Shown here in pieces: positions 39,787-52,600 of a stretch of 64,000 nt of DNA. The notes beneath the pieces are model-generated. The model worked only from the letters and a program-made list of their open reading frames with translations. It searched no databases and had not been told where the DNA came from. A program made the position numbers and the translations under genes. The first letter of the stretch is position 1. Every line of letters starts with the position of its first letter. The stretch comes from Nymphaea colorata (Eukaryota > Streptophyta > Magnoliopsida > Nymphaeales > Nymphaeaceae): positions 22,851,934-22,915,933 of the forward strand of contig NC_045138.2 of assembly GCF_008831285.2 (NCBI RefSeq), read 5' to 3'.

Positions 39787-42204
39787 TTATGCCTCATCAG
39801 TCACAATTGTTCCCTTCTCACTCACGTAGATACCATCAAGGAACTTTCTTATGTCCTTGTTCTTCACATGGCATTTCTGTCAAAACAACCATAAAAATGA
39901 TAATGTCAAGAAGCCTATCGCTCTTTCATCATCTTGCCGATACAATAAAGCAGGATGAGGCCTCAGAAACTGATAAATGGAAAGCGTCGGAAAAAAACAT
40001 GCGTACCTGATTTATCAATGCGGCCGATCTAGAAACAAGCTCAACATCGTTCCCGTCCAATACCAGTTCATCCTTAACCTTCTCTGAACGAATAACAGTC
40101 ACGCCTTCTAACATGTCTACCTTCCTCACCTGACAAGTACAATTTTAAAATATAACAAAGAAAAAGTCAGTACACGAGATTAAAGAATGATTGTCTAGTA
40201 TTTCAAAATAAAAAGGTTGATGGAAGAAATGGATAAAACACTGTTGTGTGAGACAGGCAGTAATCCAAAGGAAATTCAGTTTTCCTTTGCGTTGAAGAAG
40301 AAACCAGCAAATGAAGCGACCAACGTGTGCAAATCAAACATCACAACTGATTCTTAACAATTGAAAGCTGCACTTCAAAAATATAAAATAATCCAACGAA
40401 AGCAAATAGATGCATATCTCAAGAACCTAGGACAAATTTTACCCCTTCATCTGACAAACATACCCCATGAAATTCCGTCCTGTTTTCCACCATTAAATAT
40501 TTTGAAAATGCAGTGGCAGTAATGAATTCAAACCAAGTTCTTTTGAAATTTAAAGCACCAACATCCCTAGTGAAGGCAATAAAACGATGGGAGTGACTTT
40601 AGGATGATAACCAATGTGTGCAAAATTGCAAATACATCACGACAACTAATACATAACAATCGAATGCTGCACTTGAAAAATTAAAATATAAAACATTAAA
40701 AAAAAGGAAACAATTAGATGCACGTTCCCAGCTTCCAATCATCTGACAAACATATCCTATGAAATTTCATCTTGTTTTCCACCACCAAATATTTTGAAAA
40801 TGCAGTAGGATGGGTTATAATTTCAAAGCAAGTTCTCTTGAAATAAATGACCAGCTATCCTTTGTAAAGGAAACAAAACAAGGGTTTAGGATGATGACCG
40901 ATGTGTGCAAATCAAAACCATTCACAACAACCGATCCATAAGAATTGAGTCCTGCACTTTAAAAATCTAAAACAATAGAAAAATAAAATAAAATAGAATA
41001 AAAAGATGCAAGTTTCAACTTTCAACAACCTAGGACAAATTTCACTAATTCATCTGACGAACATATCGTCCTGTTATCCACAACCAAATATTTTGAAAAT
41101 GCAGTGGGCATGGATAATGCTTCCAAACCAAACTTTTCTGAAATTCAAAGCACCAGCTATTCCTAGTAAAGGAAATAAAACGGAGTGGCTTTATGATGAT
41201 GACCAATGTATGCAAATGCTGCACTTTAATAAATTAAAAATATAAAACAACAAGAAAACAAAAAGAAACAATTAGAAGCAACTTTCCAGCTTTTAATGAT
41301 CTGTTGAACATGTCCAATGAAAGACTTTGTCTTGTTTCCACCACCAAATATTTTGAGATAGCAGTGGGATGGGTTTGAGGCCATGCCATGACACAGCGGT
41401 ATGCCACAAAGACCCGTGTACCATACTGGTACGCCGGTAAATCAAAACCGGTACGGGGGTGCATTGTGGTACGTTGGATCTGGTTCCGGGTCGGAACTAA
41501 ATCCAAACCACGAAAAAATCTAAAAAAAACCTGTAATGCCAATGCTCATCTCCTCCCTCCCTCTCGACTTTCGACAAGTCTTTCGACATGTGTTTGGGCA
41601 GCTGGAGACGCACGACAGGTTTTCAACGAACGGCGGTTGGCGACTAGCCGTATCGGTCTGGCTTTAAGATACGCCGTATGGTAAAATATCGTAACGTATC
41701 GTAACCGTATCACTTTTTTTTTAAATAAAAAATAAATCAGACAAAATTGAAAAAAAAAATTGAAAAATTCATATTTACTAAAAATCAAGAATAATATGTT
41801 CATCATCATCAAATATTCATAAACATAGAAAATGATGAAAAGGAGGTCATATATCAAAATGCATCTCATTCTTGTTTCAAGGATTTCATCCAAACTTAGA
41901 TCCAACTACATTTTATATATATATATATATATACAAGACCTTAGCATTTTAAAGGCATGTTTGCTTTTTTACATGCCTTCACATTTGTAGTCTTCGAGAC
42001 ACTTCTAGTTGGGTCATGACCCAACAACCACAGATCGGAATCGGGTCTGTGTCTATTGGATTCATTCCTATGTAATAAATAATAACTAATAACAAAGAAG
42101 AAACCAAACCAACGTATTGAACAAAAAATTTGACGAGAGCAAGCGAGTCGTGTTCCTCTTCCTGTTTGACGAAGCTCCCGCGAATCTCTAGCCTCCCTCC
42201 ATCG

Positions 42205-42247
<43 letters not shown>

Positions 42248-45027
42248 GTGGTCGGAAGAAACCCTCGTTCAACCCTTGCTTTCCCTCCCACAAGCCTTCG
42301 ATCGGGCAGAGGGGTTCCTAGTTTTCTTTTCAATCACTCTATCCCTCTCTGGTCGGTTGGAAAACAGAGCGTCGAAGCCTTCTAGCCACCAAGCAAGCCC
42401 TCTTTCCTTGCCCAAAATGAAGGTTCTAAGGCGTATTAATCACTTTCAATATTAAATATGAAAAACAGCTCATATCGTACGATACGGGGTATCGTACGAT
42501 ACGGTACACCCCCTATTTACGATATGGGGGGTGTATCGTAGCGTAAAACCTAAACAGTAAGGTACGTATCGTACGATACATCCCCGTATCGTACGATACG
42601 TTTAATTTGCTTCATTATTGCGGGGTTTCTTCTTCTCTAGTTTCCCCAAATTGATGGCACATTCCGGCGAAATTTCCTGCTCCCTATTCATTTGTTTTGA
42701 ATGTCGTCATTTGTTTCAAGAACCTGCTCCGTGTCCATGTCGTATTGCCGTGCTTTGAGTTTTTTCCTTTTTCCTGATACATTCAGTTCTCAACTTTGAT
42801 TTCCTGCTCCTTGTTATGTTCGTTTTCTCTTTTCTGTGAAAACTGTAACTTACAATGCTTGAAATGGACTACCTATTCGGCTGCTCCCTATTCATGCCGT
42901 GTTCTCTGTTATGTGTGGCTTTTTGTTAGGCTTCATTCCCTTGTGCTTCAGACATGTTTCCTTGTCTGCTTCCATTTGCTTTCATGTGTGGCTTTTTGTT
43001 AGACTCTTCCATTTGCTTCATATGCAAAACGCAAGTGGTTTTGCATATGCCCTTGTCGAGTTTTCAGACATGTTCATTAATTTGATTATAACTTACAAGT
43101 TACGGACTATGTAGCTTAAAAAGGAACATTGTCTTAATGATGCGATGATATCATTTATCTTTTCAATATTTTTAATTTTTTTAATTAAAAGTATATAATT
43201 ATTGATGTACCGCCGTACCAAGATTTGTGAAAATGCTGTACCCGTACACGTTTTCCCGTACCAGCACCCTTACCCGTACCTATGTGACATAGGTTTGAGG
43301 TTGCAATGGGATAGGTTATGCTTTCACACCAAGCTTCCTTTAAATAAAACACCAGATATGCCTAGTAAAGGAAATAAAACAATGGAAGCGGCTGTACAAT
43401 GATGACCAGTGTGTGCAAATCAAACATCACGATAACTGATCCATAACAATTGAATGCTGCATTTTAAAAATATAACACAATTAAGAAAACGAAAGAAATA
43501 GATGCAAGTTTCAACAACCTTGGACAAATTTCACTTGATGAACATAACCCCTGAAATTTTGTCCTATTTTGAACCATTTTCCACCATCAAATATTTTGAA
43601 TCAAGTGGGATGGGCAATCCTTACAAACCAAGTTTTCTTGAAATTCAAAGCACCAGAGCAAAGGAAATAAAACAACGGGGTGGCTTTACGATGATGACCA
43701 ATGTGTGAAACATCATGACACTGATCCAAAAATCGAATTGAATGCAGTTTAAAATTTTAAGCAATTGAAGAAGTGATGAAATAGATGCAGGCTTTCAGCT
43801 CCTGAAGTGCAAAGTATAAAATGCTATGGTGATACCAGCAAAGATAGGTATATTGATCTGTAACATAAACAGTTTTTAACTAAACCTCAAAACGCAAATA
43901 AGAATCATCAAGTTGAATCCAACAGCCACTAACTAAGACAGGAAATAACTCGCCATCACCATGGATGCCTGACCTCATTTCTAACCAATCCACATTTTTT
44001 TTAAATACCAACACACAAACCAAAGGCTGACAGCAATAACTACTCATGACAGGTAAAGTCTATACAGGAAATGTATTCCCTCATGGAGTAATGCCAAGTA
44101 CATTGTAAAAAAAGATTATTTCCCTATCCGCAGTATCAGCTACAACCATATTTTGTAATTCAAGCAAGAACTGTCACAGACTGATTAATTCTAAGATAAA
44201 TTTCCACATATAAATCATCAACTGTTAAAATTTGAAAGGAGAAACACTTGCTCGAGAATTGATGCAATCCCAAAGTCCAAACATTATTCCATTTACTCGT
44301 TTTCTAACCAATCTAAATTTTTCTTATAACACCAATATCCAAGCCAAAGTAAAGACCGGCAGCAATAACTACTCATGAAATGAAAGCTATAGAGGAAAAT
44401 ATATTCCCTCGTGGAGTATGAAATGCCTAGTACATCGTAAGCAAAAAATATTTCCCTACCTGCTTCATCAGCTATAACCATACTTTGTATTGCAAGCAAG
44501 GACTGCCATAAATTGACTTATTCTACGGATAAAATCACACACGTAAATTACCAACAGTTCCTCTAATAAAACGATCAGAAGCAATGACAGTAGTCCCCAT
44601 ATACACCAAAAAGAAAAAAGCGGATCACGAACCAGGAAATGAAAATCTCGACTGCGTCTCTTACCCGCTTCTCGCCAAGAAAGTTCCTGATCTCGATGGA
44701 TTGGTTTGAGTTGGTGATGCTGGCGTTGATGGGGAAGTGAGCGTAGACGAAGCGCATCTTGTACCGGTAGCCCTTGGTGACACCGGTGATCAGGTTCTGG
44801 ATGTGGCTGATGGCGGTGCGGATGGCGGCCATCGTGCGCCTTGACCCAAACCAGGCGTCCACCTTGAGCTTGCGGCCTCCCTCGATGAGTTGGAAGTCGA
44901 GGCTGAGGTGCTTGAAGTCCCGGGTGAGGGTGCCCCTCGGCCCCACCACCTTCACGAACTTAGCCTTCACAGTGAGGGTCACCTCCTCGGGGATATCCAT
45001 AGTCTGAGACGCCAGGATCGTCTTCAT
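39787..45027 (-). CDS. RPL9: 60S ribosomal protein L9 (uL6), three coding exons
   Basis: Cytosolic large-subunit protein uL6. Coding exons on the minus strand are 45,027-44,665, 40,129-40,007 and 39,876-39,787, joined by GT/AG introns in phase 0, giving 191 residues, the usual plant length. It begins [16 protein letters not shown]. The two L6 domains are visible: residues ~10-90 with [26 protein letters not shown] and [16 protein letters not shown], and residues ~95-185 with [27 protein letters not shown] and [14 protein letters not shown]. No stop or frameshift, so it is probably functional. The start ATG (45,025-45,027) is preceded by a pyrimidine-rich leader (in the coding sense) with no competing ATG directly before it. 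Intron 1 is 4,535 bp and holds a repeat array and a transposon. Intron 2 is 130 bp. Confidence 0.96.
42207..42244. repeat. (CT)n microsatellite
   Basis: Nearly pure CT repeat right after a GGTAAGT donor-like site, inside the intron insertion. Confidence 0.9.
42473..42602. repeat. Cluster of GTATCGTACGATAC palindromes
   Basis: The perfect 14-bp palindrome GTATCGTACGATAC occurs at 42,489-42,502, 42,566-42,579 and 42,586-42,599, with a shortened copy at ~42,473-42,484 and related GTATCGTA words between. Related CGTATCGTAAC words lie near 41,690-41,712 in the same insertion. Confidence 0.85.
43970..44560. repeat. ~320-bp tandem duplication in RPL9 intron 1
   Basis: Two direct copies begin TTTCTAACCAATC (43,979 and 44,302) and share GCAATAACTACTCATGA, TATTCCCTC(A/G)TGGAGTA, ATCAGCTA(C/T)AACCATA and TGCCATAAA or TGTCACAGA downstream. 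It is separate from the ~290-bp array. Confidence 0.75.
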
Positions 45028-45205
45028 ATTCTCTCCGTATAAATTTCGAGTTGCAGACGGCGAAGAAGCGGAGGAAGAAATGAACTGTAGAAACAGGGGG
45101 CGACGGCAGGAAGAAAGGAAGGGGAGAGGAGAGAGGGGAGATGGAAGAAGGGAAGAGAAGGCACCCGAGGGCTGCCCTAACTAACTCCGCACCTTTTAAA
45201 GCGGT
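45028..45205 (-). promoter_or_regulatory. RPL9 5' leader and likely core promoter
   Basis: Upstream of the RPL9 ATG the sense strand has a strongly pyrimidine-rich stretch (rc of 45,101-45,160: runs of CTTCTCTTCCC, CTCCCCTCTC), as in leaders of many ribosomal protein mRNAs. Further up, TTTAAAAGG at about 45,192-45,200 (minus) is a TATA-like element, roughly 30-35 bp before the pyrimidine tract. The transcription start is inferred. Confidence 0.45.
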
Positions 45206-45299
45206 GTCAATGGATTCGGATCGGTCTACTACCGACTCGCTTTTAAGAGCTATTTCTGTAAGAATCGGACGACTCGCCATCCGATTTTGGCCATCAAAA

Positions 45300-46020
45300 C
45301 CTCCGTGCCTTTTCAGAAAAATTTACCATTTACTATGTTAAATTTTTTTGTGTGCATCAAACGGATCAAGAAGGTCATGATAAAAACATTTGCTTAGCAT
45401 GTATTTATTTCTCTCTCTCTCTCACTTTATCTATTTATCTCTCTATATCAACTACTTGATTCCCCATAGGCCTCTAGATGTTTGTAAATTGATTGTAAAA
45501 ATATGTACGTAAATTGTTAGGCTTATTCATATTAAGTTCTTGATAAAAGCTTTTATGAAAGGAAAAAAAAAGAAAAAAATGGTTAAAAACTTAAGAATGG
45601 AGATTAATTTTACACTTTAAAACAGTTAGAACCAAACTCTGGAGAGTTTGATACGAGACATCAATCCACGAGTCAGTCCATTCTTGATTGAGTCACCAAG
45701 TTTTTGTGCTGACTCGTTTGGGTTCTGACTTGGCCCAACGAGAGGACGATCCCGAGCCGACTCTGAGGCCGACCCGCCGAGTTTGCCAAAAGGTAATGTT
45801 CGTTTCGAGATTCAACTTTCTGGAATTGGGGAAAATGGAAATCCGTTTCTAAAAGGATTTTATGTGTGCATAAAAAGTGGAAAATCATTTTTATGTTTGA
45901 TGGGCATGGTTGAAAGTTGGAAACTAAGCACCGCTTTGAAATTGTTAGAAAATTGTAGGTTATTCTCGTAATGTCTTATAAAGGGTTAGCATAGCTTTAA
46001 AATTTTCTAAAAAACCGTGG
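45300..46020. other. Intergenic DNA, no gene recognised
   Basis: RPL9 upstream flank, with a CT-rich patch at 45,411-45,445. Nothing coding is recognisable up to the solo LTR. Confidence 0.4.
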
Positions 46021-46025
46021 GGTGT

Positions 46026-48808
46026 TGATACGAGCCCACTTAGGACCCCCACTAGGACTAAGCAGGGGTTAGGCGAGACTAGTGAGGTTAGGACGGAACC
46101 CTTAGAAATTCTTGGGTCCAACGTCCCAACAAATTAGAACATAGGAAATTCAGAACCTAGAGCGTTAGCAGTGGGAGGTGAGGGTGGAATAGCAACGGCT
46201 CTAGGATAGGTTTTCGAGCAAGGAAGGCCGGTACATGGAGAAACCAGGGGCTGGGAAACCAAATTCCTAGGATTTGGTCCAGTATAGGCTTAAGTTTAGT
46301 TCTTGAGTCAAGTCCAAAACCCAAGTCCTTAGAGTCGGGTTTGCGCGAGTCTAGGGAGGTCATCTAGTCGAGTTGAGCCCAGCTCGAGGAGGCTAGATGG
46401 GTGTGCTAAGCAAGTGGTTTCCATCTTGAGCTCACATGGCTCAAGAGGAGTTTTTATTCAAGAGTTACACTTAGTGTTTGGTTTTCTCTATTCGATTTGA
46501 TTACATATTCATTCATTCGCATAATTCCATTCATTACTTACCAAGTCGGGTTGTGACTTGGGATGATATCGCTTTTATTATGTTTATGCATTTCATTTTG
46601 AGTTTTGGGGCTGGATTCATGTTTGGAATCCAGATTTGAATACACTTGTATAAATTGAATTGGATCAAGGGACTGAGGAGGCAATTTTGGGAATTTGAGA
46701 TCATTTGATTTTTGCCTCTCTCTCCTCACGTTTCTCCTCTCTTCACGTCAATCCCTCTCTCCCTTGTCTCTCTTCTCTCCTCAACTCTCCTAAGACCAGC
46801 GTGCTGGCCTCTCTCCCCCCTCTTGTCTCCCTCTCCTCTCTTCTTCCTCCATCATCTCTCTCGTCATCCCCTCCTAGTCACATTTATCTCCAACGTTGAA
46901 GAAGAAGGAGCGGTGATTCCTCTAGGCGAGCCACGGCCCTAGGGGGATTTTCAACACTTCGACTTCACATCGGATCTGCACGCCTTGGGTGCAATTCCTC
47001 TGCCATATCAGAGGAGTTAGAGGCTCTAGACGAGCAAAGGAGGCTGCGGTTCCATCCCTTGTAGCGCAGCAACCCATCGTGAATCAAGAAAGAAAGGTTA
47101 GATCGTTTCCGATTTGGAATTGTCTAAGTAACGTGTTGGCTAAGTTTAGTTTTGGATTTCTCGTGGGAGGAGCTGGGACTCTTGAGTCACAGCCAAGATT
47201 CCATCATCTTCCTCGCGTGGAAGGCACTCCTAAACTTGGTTTTACAAGTCTTAGAAGGATTCCAAAGGGGACGTGCTTGCCAACGTTGAAAGAAAGTTCA
47301 AATTTAGACTAGTAAGGGCCGATCTTCTTCAAGGAAAAACACGGAGACTTGCTGGAGTTTTCACCGGAAAATCAGTATTTCATCATCAAGATCCACGGTG
47401 GAATACCATCAAAACCAACCAAGAAGCATAGGAGAAAAATCAGCACGAGAAAAGAAGAAGAACGGTGGTGGTTTCGCGTAGAACGGCCAAGGCGTGCAAA
47501 ATACAAGTTGCCAATAAGTTCTGGAATTCCGATCAACTCTGCTTTGTTTCCGGCTACCTTCGGCACCTTCCGTGCAACCACGCCCAAGGTCTGATTTACC
47601 CCTCATTGCCATGAAAGGAGTTAATCATTTGAAGGGGTAAAAACGTCCACCATTGATCAAAAAGTGAGTACCGCATAAAGCGAAGAGAGGTTGGAGCCGA
47701 TCTTTTGGGAAGCTCCACTTTTTTAGCTAGGATTGGGTTAAGGATCAATAAGGAGTTCTTACATTTGGGTCAAATGATTCTAGAGATGCCACGTCGCCAC
47801 ATTTGATTATCTTGGAGAAATCGGCTACCAAAAGAGTCCACATTTGATGGAATCACATCCAAAGTTTTAGCAGTCCCAATTAACCGTCATCACCTAGACC
47901 TTTGCCACCTCACGTCCCAATCCCTACATTTGAGTTAGAATCCATTCTTTTAGAAATCCATCTCCATCCGTGAGAGGAGGGTCCTCATTTGGCCCCTTTC
48001 CCACATGGCCACTTTTAGTAATTTTTTTTAGTCAATCATAAGCCCGTAAGCCTTGTCTTACCCACTAAATCCCCTCATCCTTGACTTCACTACATAATCC
48101 CAAGCTCCTAAACCTCACACCCTTAGATCCCTCCTTCACACCGTAGAGGAAACCGTCCAAGCCCTTCTTTCCCAAGCTGTCCCCAAGCCAGCCTCACATA
48201 AGGATATACCAAGGCTCTATGACCGAGCTTCCATCACTTGACCGTAGCTAGGGTACTCCTCAGCTCTAGACCGAGCTGCCCAAGTCAAAACCAGCATTAC
48301 AAAGTTCAAGAGGCGTGCATCCTTGGGTTGAACTCTCATCGCCCAAGTGACTTAGGCCGACCCACTTCGGCCTCATCCATGTGCTACCACTGCACTCAGC
48401 CAGGCGGGCTGAGCTAGGAGATCTTTCCTGCCTCCTTGATATCCATCAGTAACAATCGAGTCGCAGCACCCCATCCTGCTGTATCAGCTGGTGCTTCAGC
48501 TTCAATCAGATTGCAGAGGAAGATTGAGCAGCGTTTTACCAGCGTCCCCTCATTCCTTCGCGTCCTCTTCATTTTGGTGCACCATTCCTTCAGCCATTAC
48601 TCAAGTGACTCCCAGATTCAGCGGCAAATCGAGGTCAGGCCGTCTTCGTGAGTGAGGTTAGTTTGATTTTCATCATTACTATTGTAATCATCTTGCTTAG
48701 TGCCGCTTAACTCTCCATAGAGACGTAAGGACCCTCTACGAGGATCTTGGGGAAGTAGGATCGACTCTAGGACCGGGCTGTCGCCTATACCGGAGTTAGG
48801 TCCTACCA
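46026..48808 (+). mobile_element. Solo LTR, 2.8 kb, with perfect 5-bp target duplication
   Basis: A 2,783-bp block starts TGATACGAGCCC and ends GTCCTACCA, flanked by GGTGT on both sides (46,021-46,025 and 48,809-48,813). TG...CA ends with a 5-bp duplication and no internal element define a solo LTR formed by recombination between two LTRs. The termini match those of the LTR at 59,895-63,473 (TGATACG...CGTCCTACCA), so both belong to related families, although the interiors differ. Inside are a CT-rich tract (46,716-46,870) and GC-richer areas with short open frames that I do not regard as genes. Orientation follows the matching termini. Confidence 0.85.
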
Positions 48809-48813
48809 GGTGT

Positions 48814-49620
48814 AAAGTAATCTTTTAAAAAGGAGTCTGCACCATTTCGAAATATTGCTAAATGTTAAAAGGCGGACTTGAAAAATTTCATAAAGCGCCT
48901 AAAATTTCTTCCGAAGTTTTTTTCTTTTCTCATTTTCATCTTCCTTTTCTCTGTTGGATCTCATATATGATTGGATCATGAATTTGAATCTTAGAATATT
49001 GGATTTCAAATTCAAGTGGATTCTTAACATAGATCTTAAGCATTGAATCTCAAATGATGTTGGATTTCAAATTTGCATCATACTACATTGATCTTAGACC
49101 AAATTAGAAGTTTAGTTCTCATAAACCTGGGATGATATTTGGATCTTTTGATTTGGACCATGTTGTTGGCCTTCGATTTGGATCTATTATTGAATTGAAA
49201 TCATAATGTTGGATCTTTGGAACTAGACCTATCGAACTTATGAAATAAATTTTAATTTGAATTCAAACTGGATCAATAAATTTATAGATTATTGCTTGGA
49301 TCATTAATATGAGCTTTGGTATTAGAGTTTTATCTAATTTGAATCTTTAGAAGTAGATCAAATCGACATTTTGAATTGAATCTAAGTTTGAACTTGAACT
49401 AGATTAATGGATCTTTAAATTGTTACTTAGATCATTAGTAGGAACTTGAATTGAATCATTGTATCATGAACTACACTTAGAACATGATGTTGGATCTTTG
49501 ATTGAATTGAACTTGGATATAAATTGAATTGAACTTTGGGATCACACCCAAACACCTAACCTTAAAAACCAGGTTTTGATCATGTATGGTCTAGGTCCAT
49601 GCATCATAGAGGCTGCTCAC
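48814..49620. other. Low-complexity GATC/TTGGAT-rich DNA
   Basis: Degenerate sequence with many TTGGATC, TTGAATC and GAATTGAA words. It resembles the interior of the Tat LTRs (13,800-13,960 and 30,630-30,790) in style, so it may be a further retrotransposon relic. No gene. A (CT)n tract follows at 49,658-49,680. Confidence 0.4.
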
Positions 49621-49680
49621 ATTTCCATGGATCATGATGAATACAGGATTGCACAACATCTCTCTCTCTCTCTCTCTCTT

Positions 49681-52600
49681 GAAGCTTTTCTCTTTGTAAA
49701 CTTGAACTTCTGAAGATCCAATTAGATGTTTAAAACAAGTTTCGTTAAAACTATGACATATTTGCTTTCAAAGCATTTAGAAACTAGACATCACTCAACA
49801 CTTAGGCATTAGATCTATATAGTTTAGTCTTTGGTCTGATTACTCCTAATAAATGCGTCAGAAATGGTCAGACCTCGTACCAACAAGTCAGATCCCATCT
49901 CTCATAGTCTCATAGACATCCCACATGATTTAATGGAGGCGAATACAAGTTTTTCTTATCAACAGTCTACCTATAAATTTAAAATTTTGCATATAAATAG
50001 AGCCCTAACAAGGTTATCACCGTAAGAAAGCTTAGTCTAGACTAGGTAGAGGCTTGATCCAAGGTCTTCAACTTAACAACTTTTACATTACCATCTTAGT
50101 ACATCTTGGCAATCGATAGCAATGTAGATCCATCGATCGTTGTTTTCCAACTAAAAAGCAATAGATTTAATCCAAACCGCTTTTGGCATTTTTTTCCCCT
50201 TCTAATCAGCATTCAGAACTGCTCCCAGGAAAAATCATCTGTCTGGTACAAGAATCCTTCGTAAACAATGACAAACATGTTAACGTCATAATCCCATCCA
50301 CAGCATTTTCAGCAAAAGAGTGATGCTGATCCCATGTTCATATTAAGCAGAAAATGACAATTGGAATTTTGTTCGACTTGCATAAGACTTGACACGGTGA
50401 ACTTTTCATAAGATATTTACCAAGGTGTTGGAGAATGACAAGCTACATATTGTTTAGTTATAAAACTACTCTCTGATGTTATGTGCCTCCACACATGCAC
50501 TATCGAGAGAAGCCTTACTAAGGACTGTGAATGATGCATTCAGTACTTTTAGCAATAAGAGCAGTCGTCGCCACTGTAAATTGAAGCTATCGTTTTCAGT
50601 GAAGTGACTATTGCAGATGTACTTTGAACAGTTGTAGTGGAGAATACATTCATGCAAATATAGTACATGGGAAACGGGTTCATAGAGAGGTCGTGCTTCA
50701 AAAAGGCAAACAAAAAACCAAGCTAGGAAAGGAAAAGAAAGAGCTTGCATATGTCAATATAAAAAGTGCGGGAATACCAACCTCAACAAAAGAATGCCTC
50801 GGTTTTCCATGGTTTCTTCCTGCATTTTGGAATGAGCGTTTCCCTTTTGGCATAATTTCATATCTGAACAAGATATCCTTTTCCATTTGGATTCCTTTTC
50901 CACCATGAAAGAACTGAAATACAGAAGCCTTCTGCTGGATCCACATGGTGCAGATCCAAAGTTACTGTGCGGGGTGATCCTTATCCTATTTAAAAACCCA
51001 ACCCTGTCTGATCCAACCAGATAATTCAAAATATAGTAACCCCGATCCAGATTAGGGATGCAAATCCAAGTGACCTCTGTGGGGCAAATCCTAATCCTAT
51101 TTAGGAACACAAGCCCGCCAGATCCAGCTAGGTAATTCAAATAACAGATCATCCCGATCCAAACTAAAGATTCAAATGACTCTAATCTGATATACCTAAA
51201 TATATTGGAGAGCAAGTAAGAAGTAGATTTAATATATCCAAAAATGAGAAAGGGGGTTGAACCATCAGCAACCTTCTCCCAGATGATGCCTCAATTTTAG
51301 ATTGTGGAATACTAATATGATAAGTGCCAACAAAATTTAAGCTTTCCATTTTATGACTGTAACTAGTGCTGGCTGCCTAATTGAAAGAAGAATTTATAAT
51401 GGTCCTAGCTACTCTCTTATTGTCCTTTCTTTTCCCAATTTCCCAAGTTTTACAAGCTCCAGCTTGATTTTTCCTTGACTGGAACCAATTAAGTTTTAAA
51501 AGTAGAATGAATTATTATTTAATCAAATTTAAAGCATAACATGCTATACTATCCTGCTTCTAACATAAACATTATTATAAAATCCTATGGTGGTCCACAT
51601 CTAGACTCGATATAACAAGAGGATATGATCAAATAAACCCAAAACTAGGAAATTTTTTTACTACAGTTGAATTTAAGATCTACAAATACACTAATGTGAG
51701 TTTGAATATTTAATATACAACATGTATTTATAGGTTTGACCTGGCAAAAGCACGTGTACCTTAGCATAACTTTTTTTTTATATATGTATTTATAAACCTG
51801 AATAGGTAAAAGTTTGAGAATCATTTGAAGATATAAATTCAAATTACTGCCAACCAATCATTACATTGAGTTTGTCTAATTTAATTTAACATTAATAGGA
51901 TTTTGAAAATTCCAGAGATAATTATCAAAGTTGACCTACTTTTGCATTCCATTCCATCTTAACCAGCTAGACATTGAGAAAAATAATTTTTAAGATATGA
52001 ACCATGTTGCCGCAAAACACATACCAGCTTGTATCCTGTTCCTTACAGTAAAAACAAAATGTAAGTCAGTCAGCCTTCTGCACATCTAGATTGATTGAAA
52101 ACTACGTGTTCAAGTTCGCTTCAGATACAAAGAATTATACGACACCTCCACTATTGTGCAAGGTTTTATCCTGACTTTGTTTGCTTACATGATTTCTCAG
52201 ATGTAATCTCTGATAGTACATGATCACTTATTTTCTCAGGTGAGGCGACGAAGACCATTTGACACAAACCAAATTTATAACACATACAACTCAAGCTTAT
52301 TTGTATTTTAAATTTTGATGAAAACTCACAGCTGATAACTGCTTGACCATGCAAGGTAGCCTTGAGAAGTGCTCGACATTCCCTATAGTGAAGAAAGTTT
52401 TGGGACCATCGCGCATTAGACCCCCAGGAAACTGCGAGCACTAACAAGGAATACGTTATATGAACCCATCAGAAAAAAAACTCAGGATTGACACTAGCTG
52501 CCACCCAACTGTCTGCAGTATTTAAATGCTAGAGTCCTGCATGTAAAAATCAAACTAAAGTCCACTTGTTCTATGATCAAGAGGACGATCTCATTTCTTG

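Larger units (their letters stand above)
41381..43291. mobile_element. 1.9-kb insertion with 9-bp target duplication (Mutator-like candidate)
   Basis: The 9-mer GGTTTGAGG flanks a 1,911-bp block directly (41,372-41,380 and 43,292-43,300), and removing the block plus one 9-mer restores a continuous ~290-bp intron repeat unit. A 9-bp duplication is typical of Mutator-like elements. No long terminal inverted repeat is evident, but both ends are rich in GTAC-containing words (GGTACG, GTACGGG). No transposase is seen. Internal GC-richer segments at 41,530-41,690 and 42,130-42,430, the latter with a consensus GGTAAGT splice donor at ~42,204 and a (CT)n run, look like captured gene leader sequence. 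The palindrome cluster at 42,473-42,599 is inside. Confidence 0.65.
40322..43830. repeat. Tandem array of ~290-bp units in RPL9 intron 1
   Basis: Five to six head-to-tail diverged units share the motifs GTGTGCAAATCAAA, AATTGAATGCTGCA, ACAAATTT followed by CATCTGACAAACATA, CCAAATATTTTGAAAATGCA and AAGGAAATAAAAC. The anchor TGTGTGCAAA lies at ~40,325, 40,614, 40,903, 41,207 (TGTATGCAAA), 43,410 and 43,702 (decayed). Allowing for the 1.92-kb insertion (element plus duplicated site), spacings are about 283-304 bp. Non-coding: the short open frames inside do not persist between units. Confidence 0.85.

Noticed and set aside
41946-42333. Arg/Glu-rich minus-strand frame near 42.2 kb
   Set aside because: Produced by translation across the (CT)n tract inside the intron insertion.
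40322-43830. Regularly spaced repeats that could suggest a CRISPR array
   Set aside because: Units are ~290 bp, adjacent with no spacers, in a plant ribosomal protein gene intron.
50754-51215. 153-codon minus-strand open frame
   Set aside because: Covers the ~108-bp tandem duplication, and its peptide simply repeats. No domain seen.
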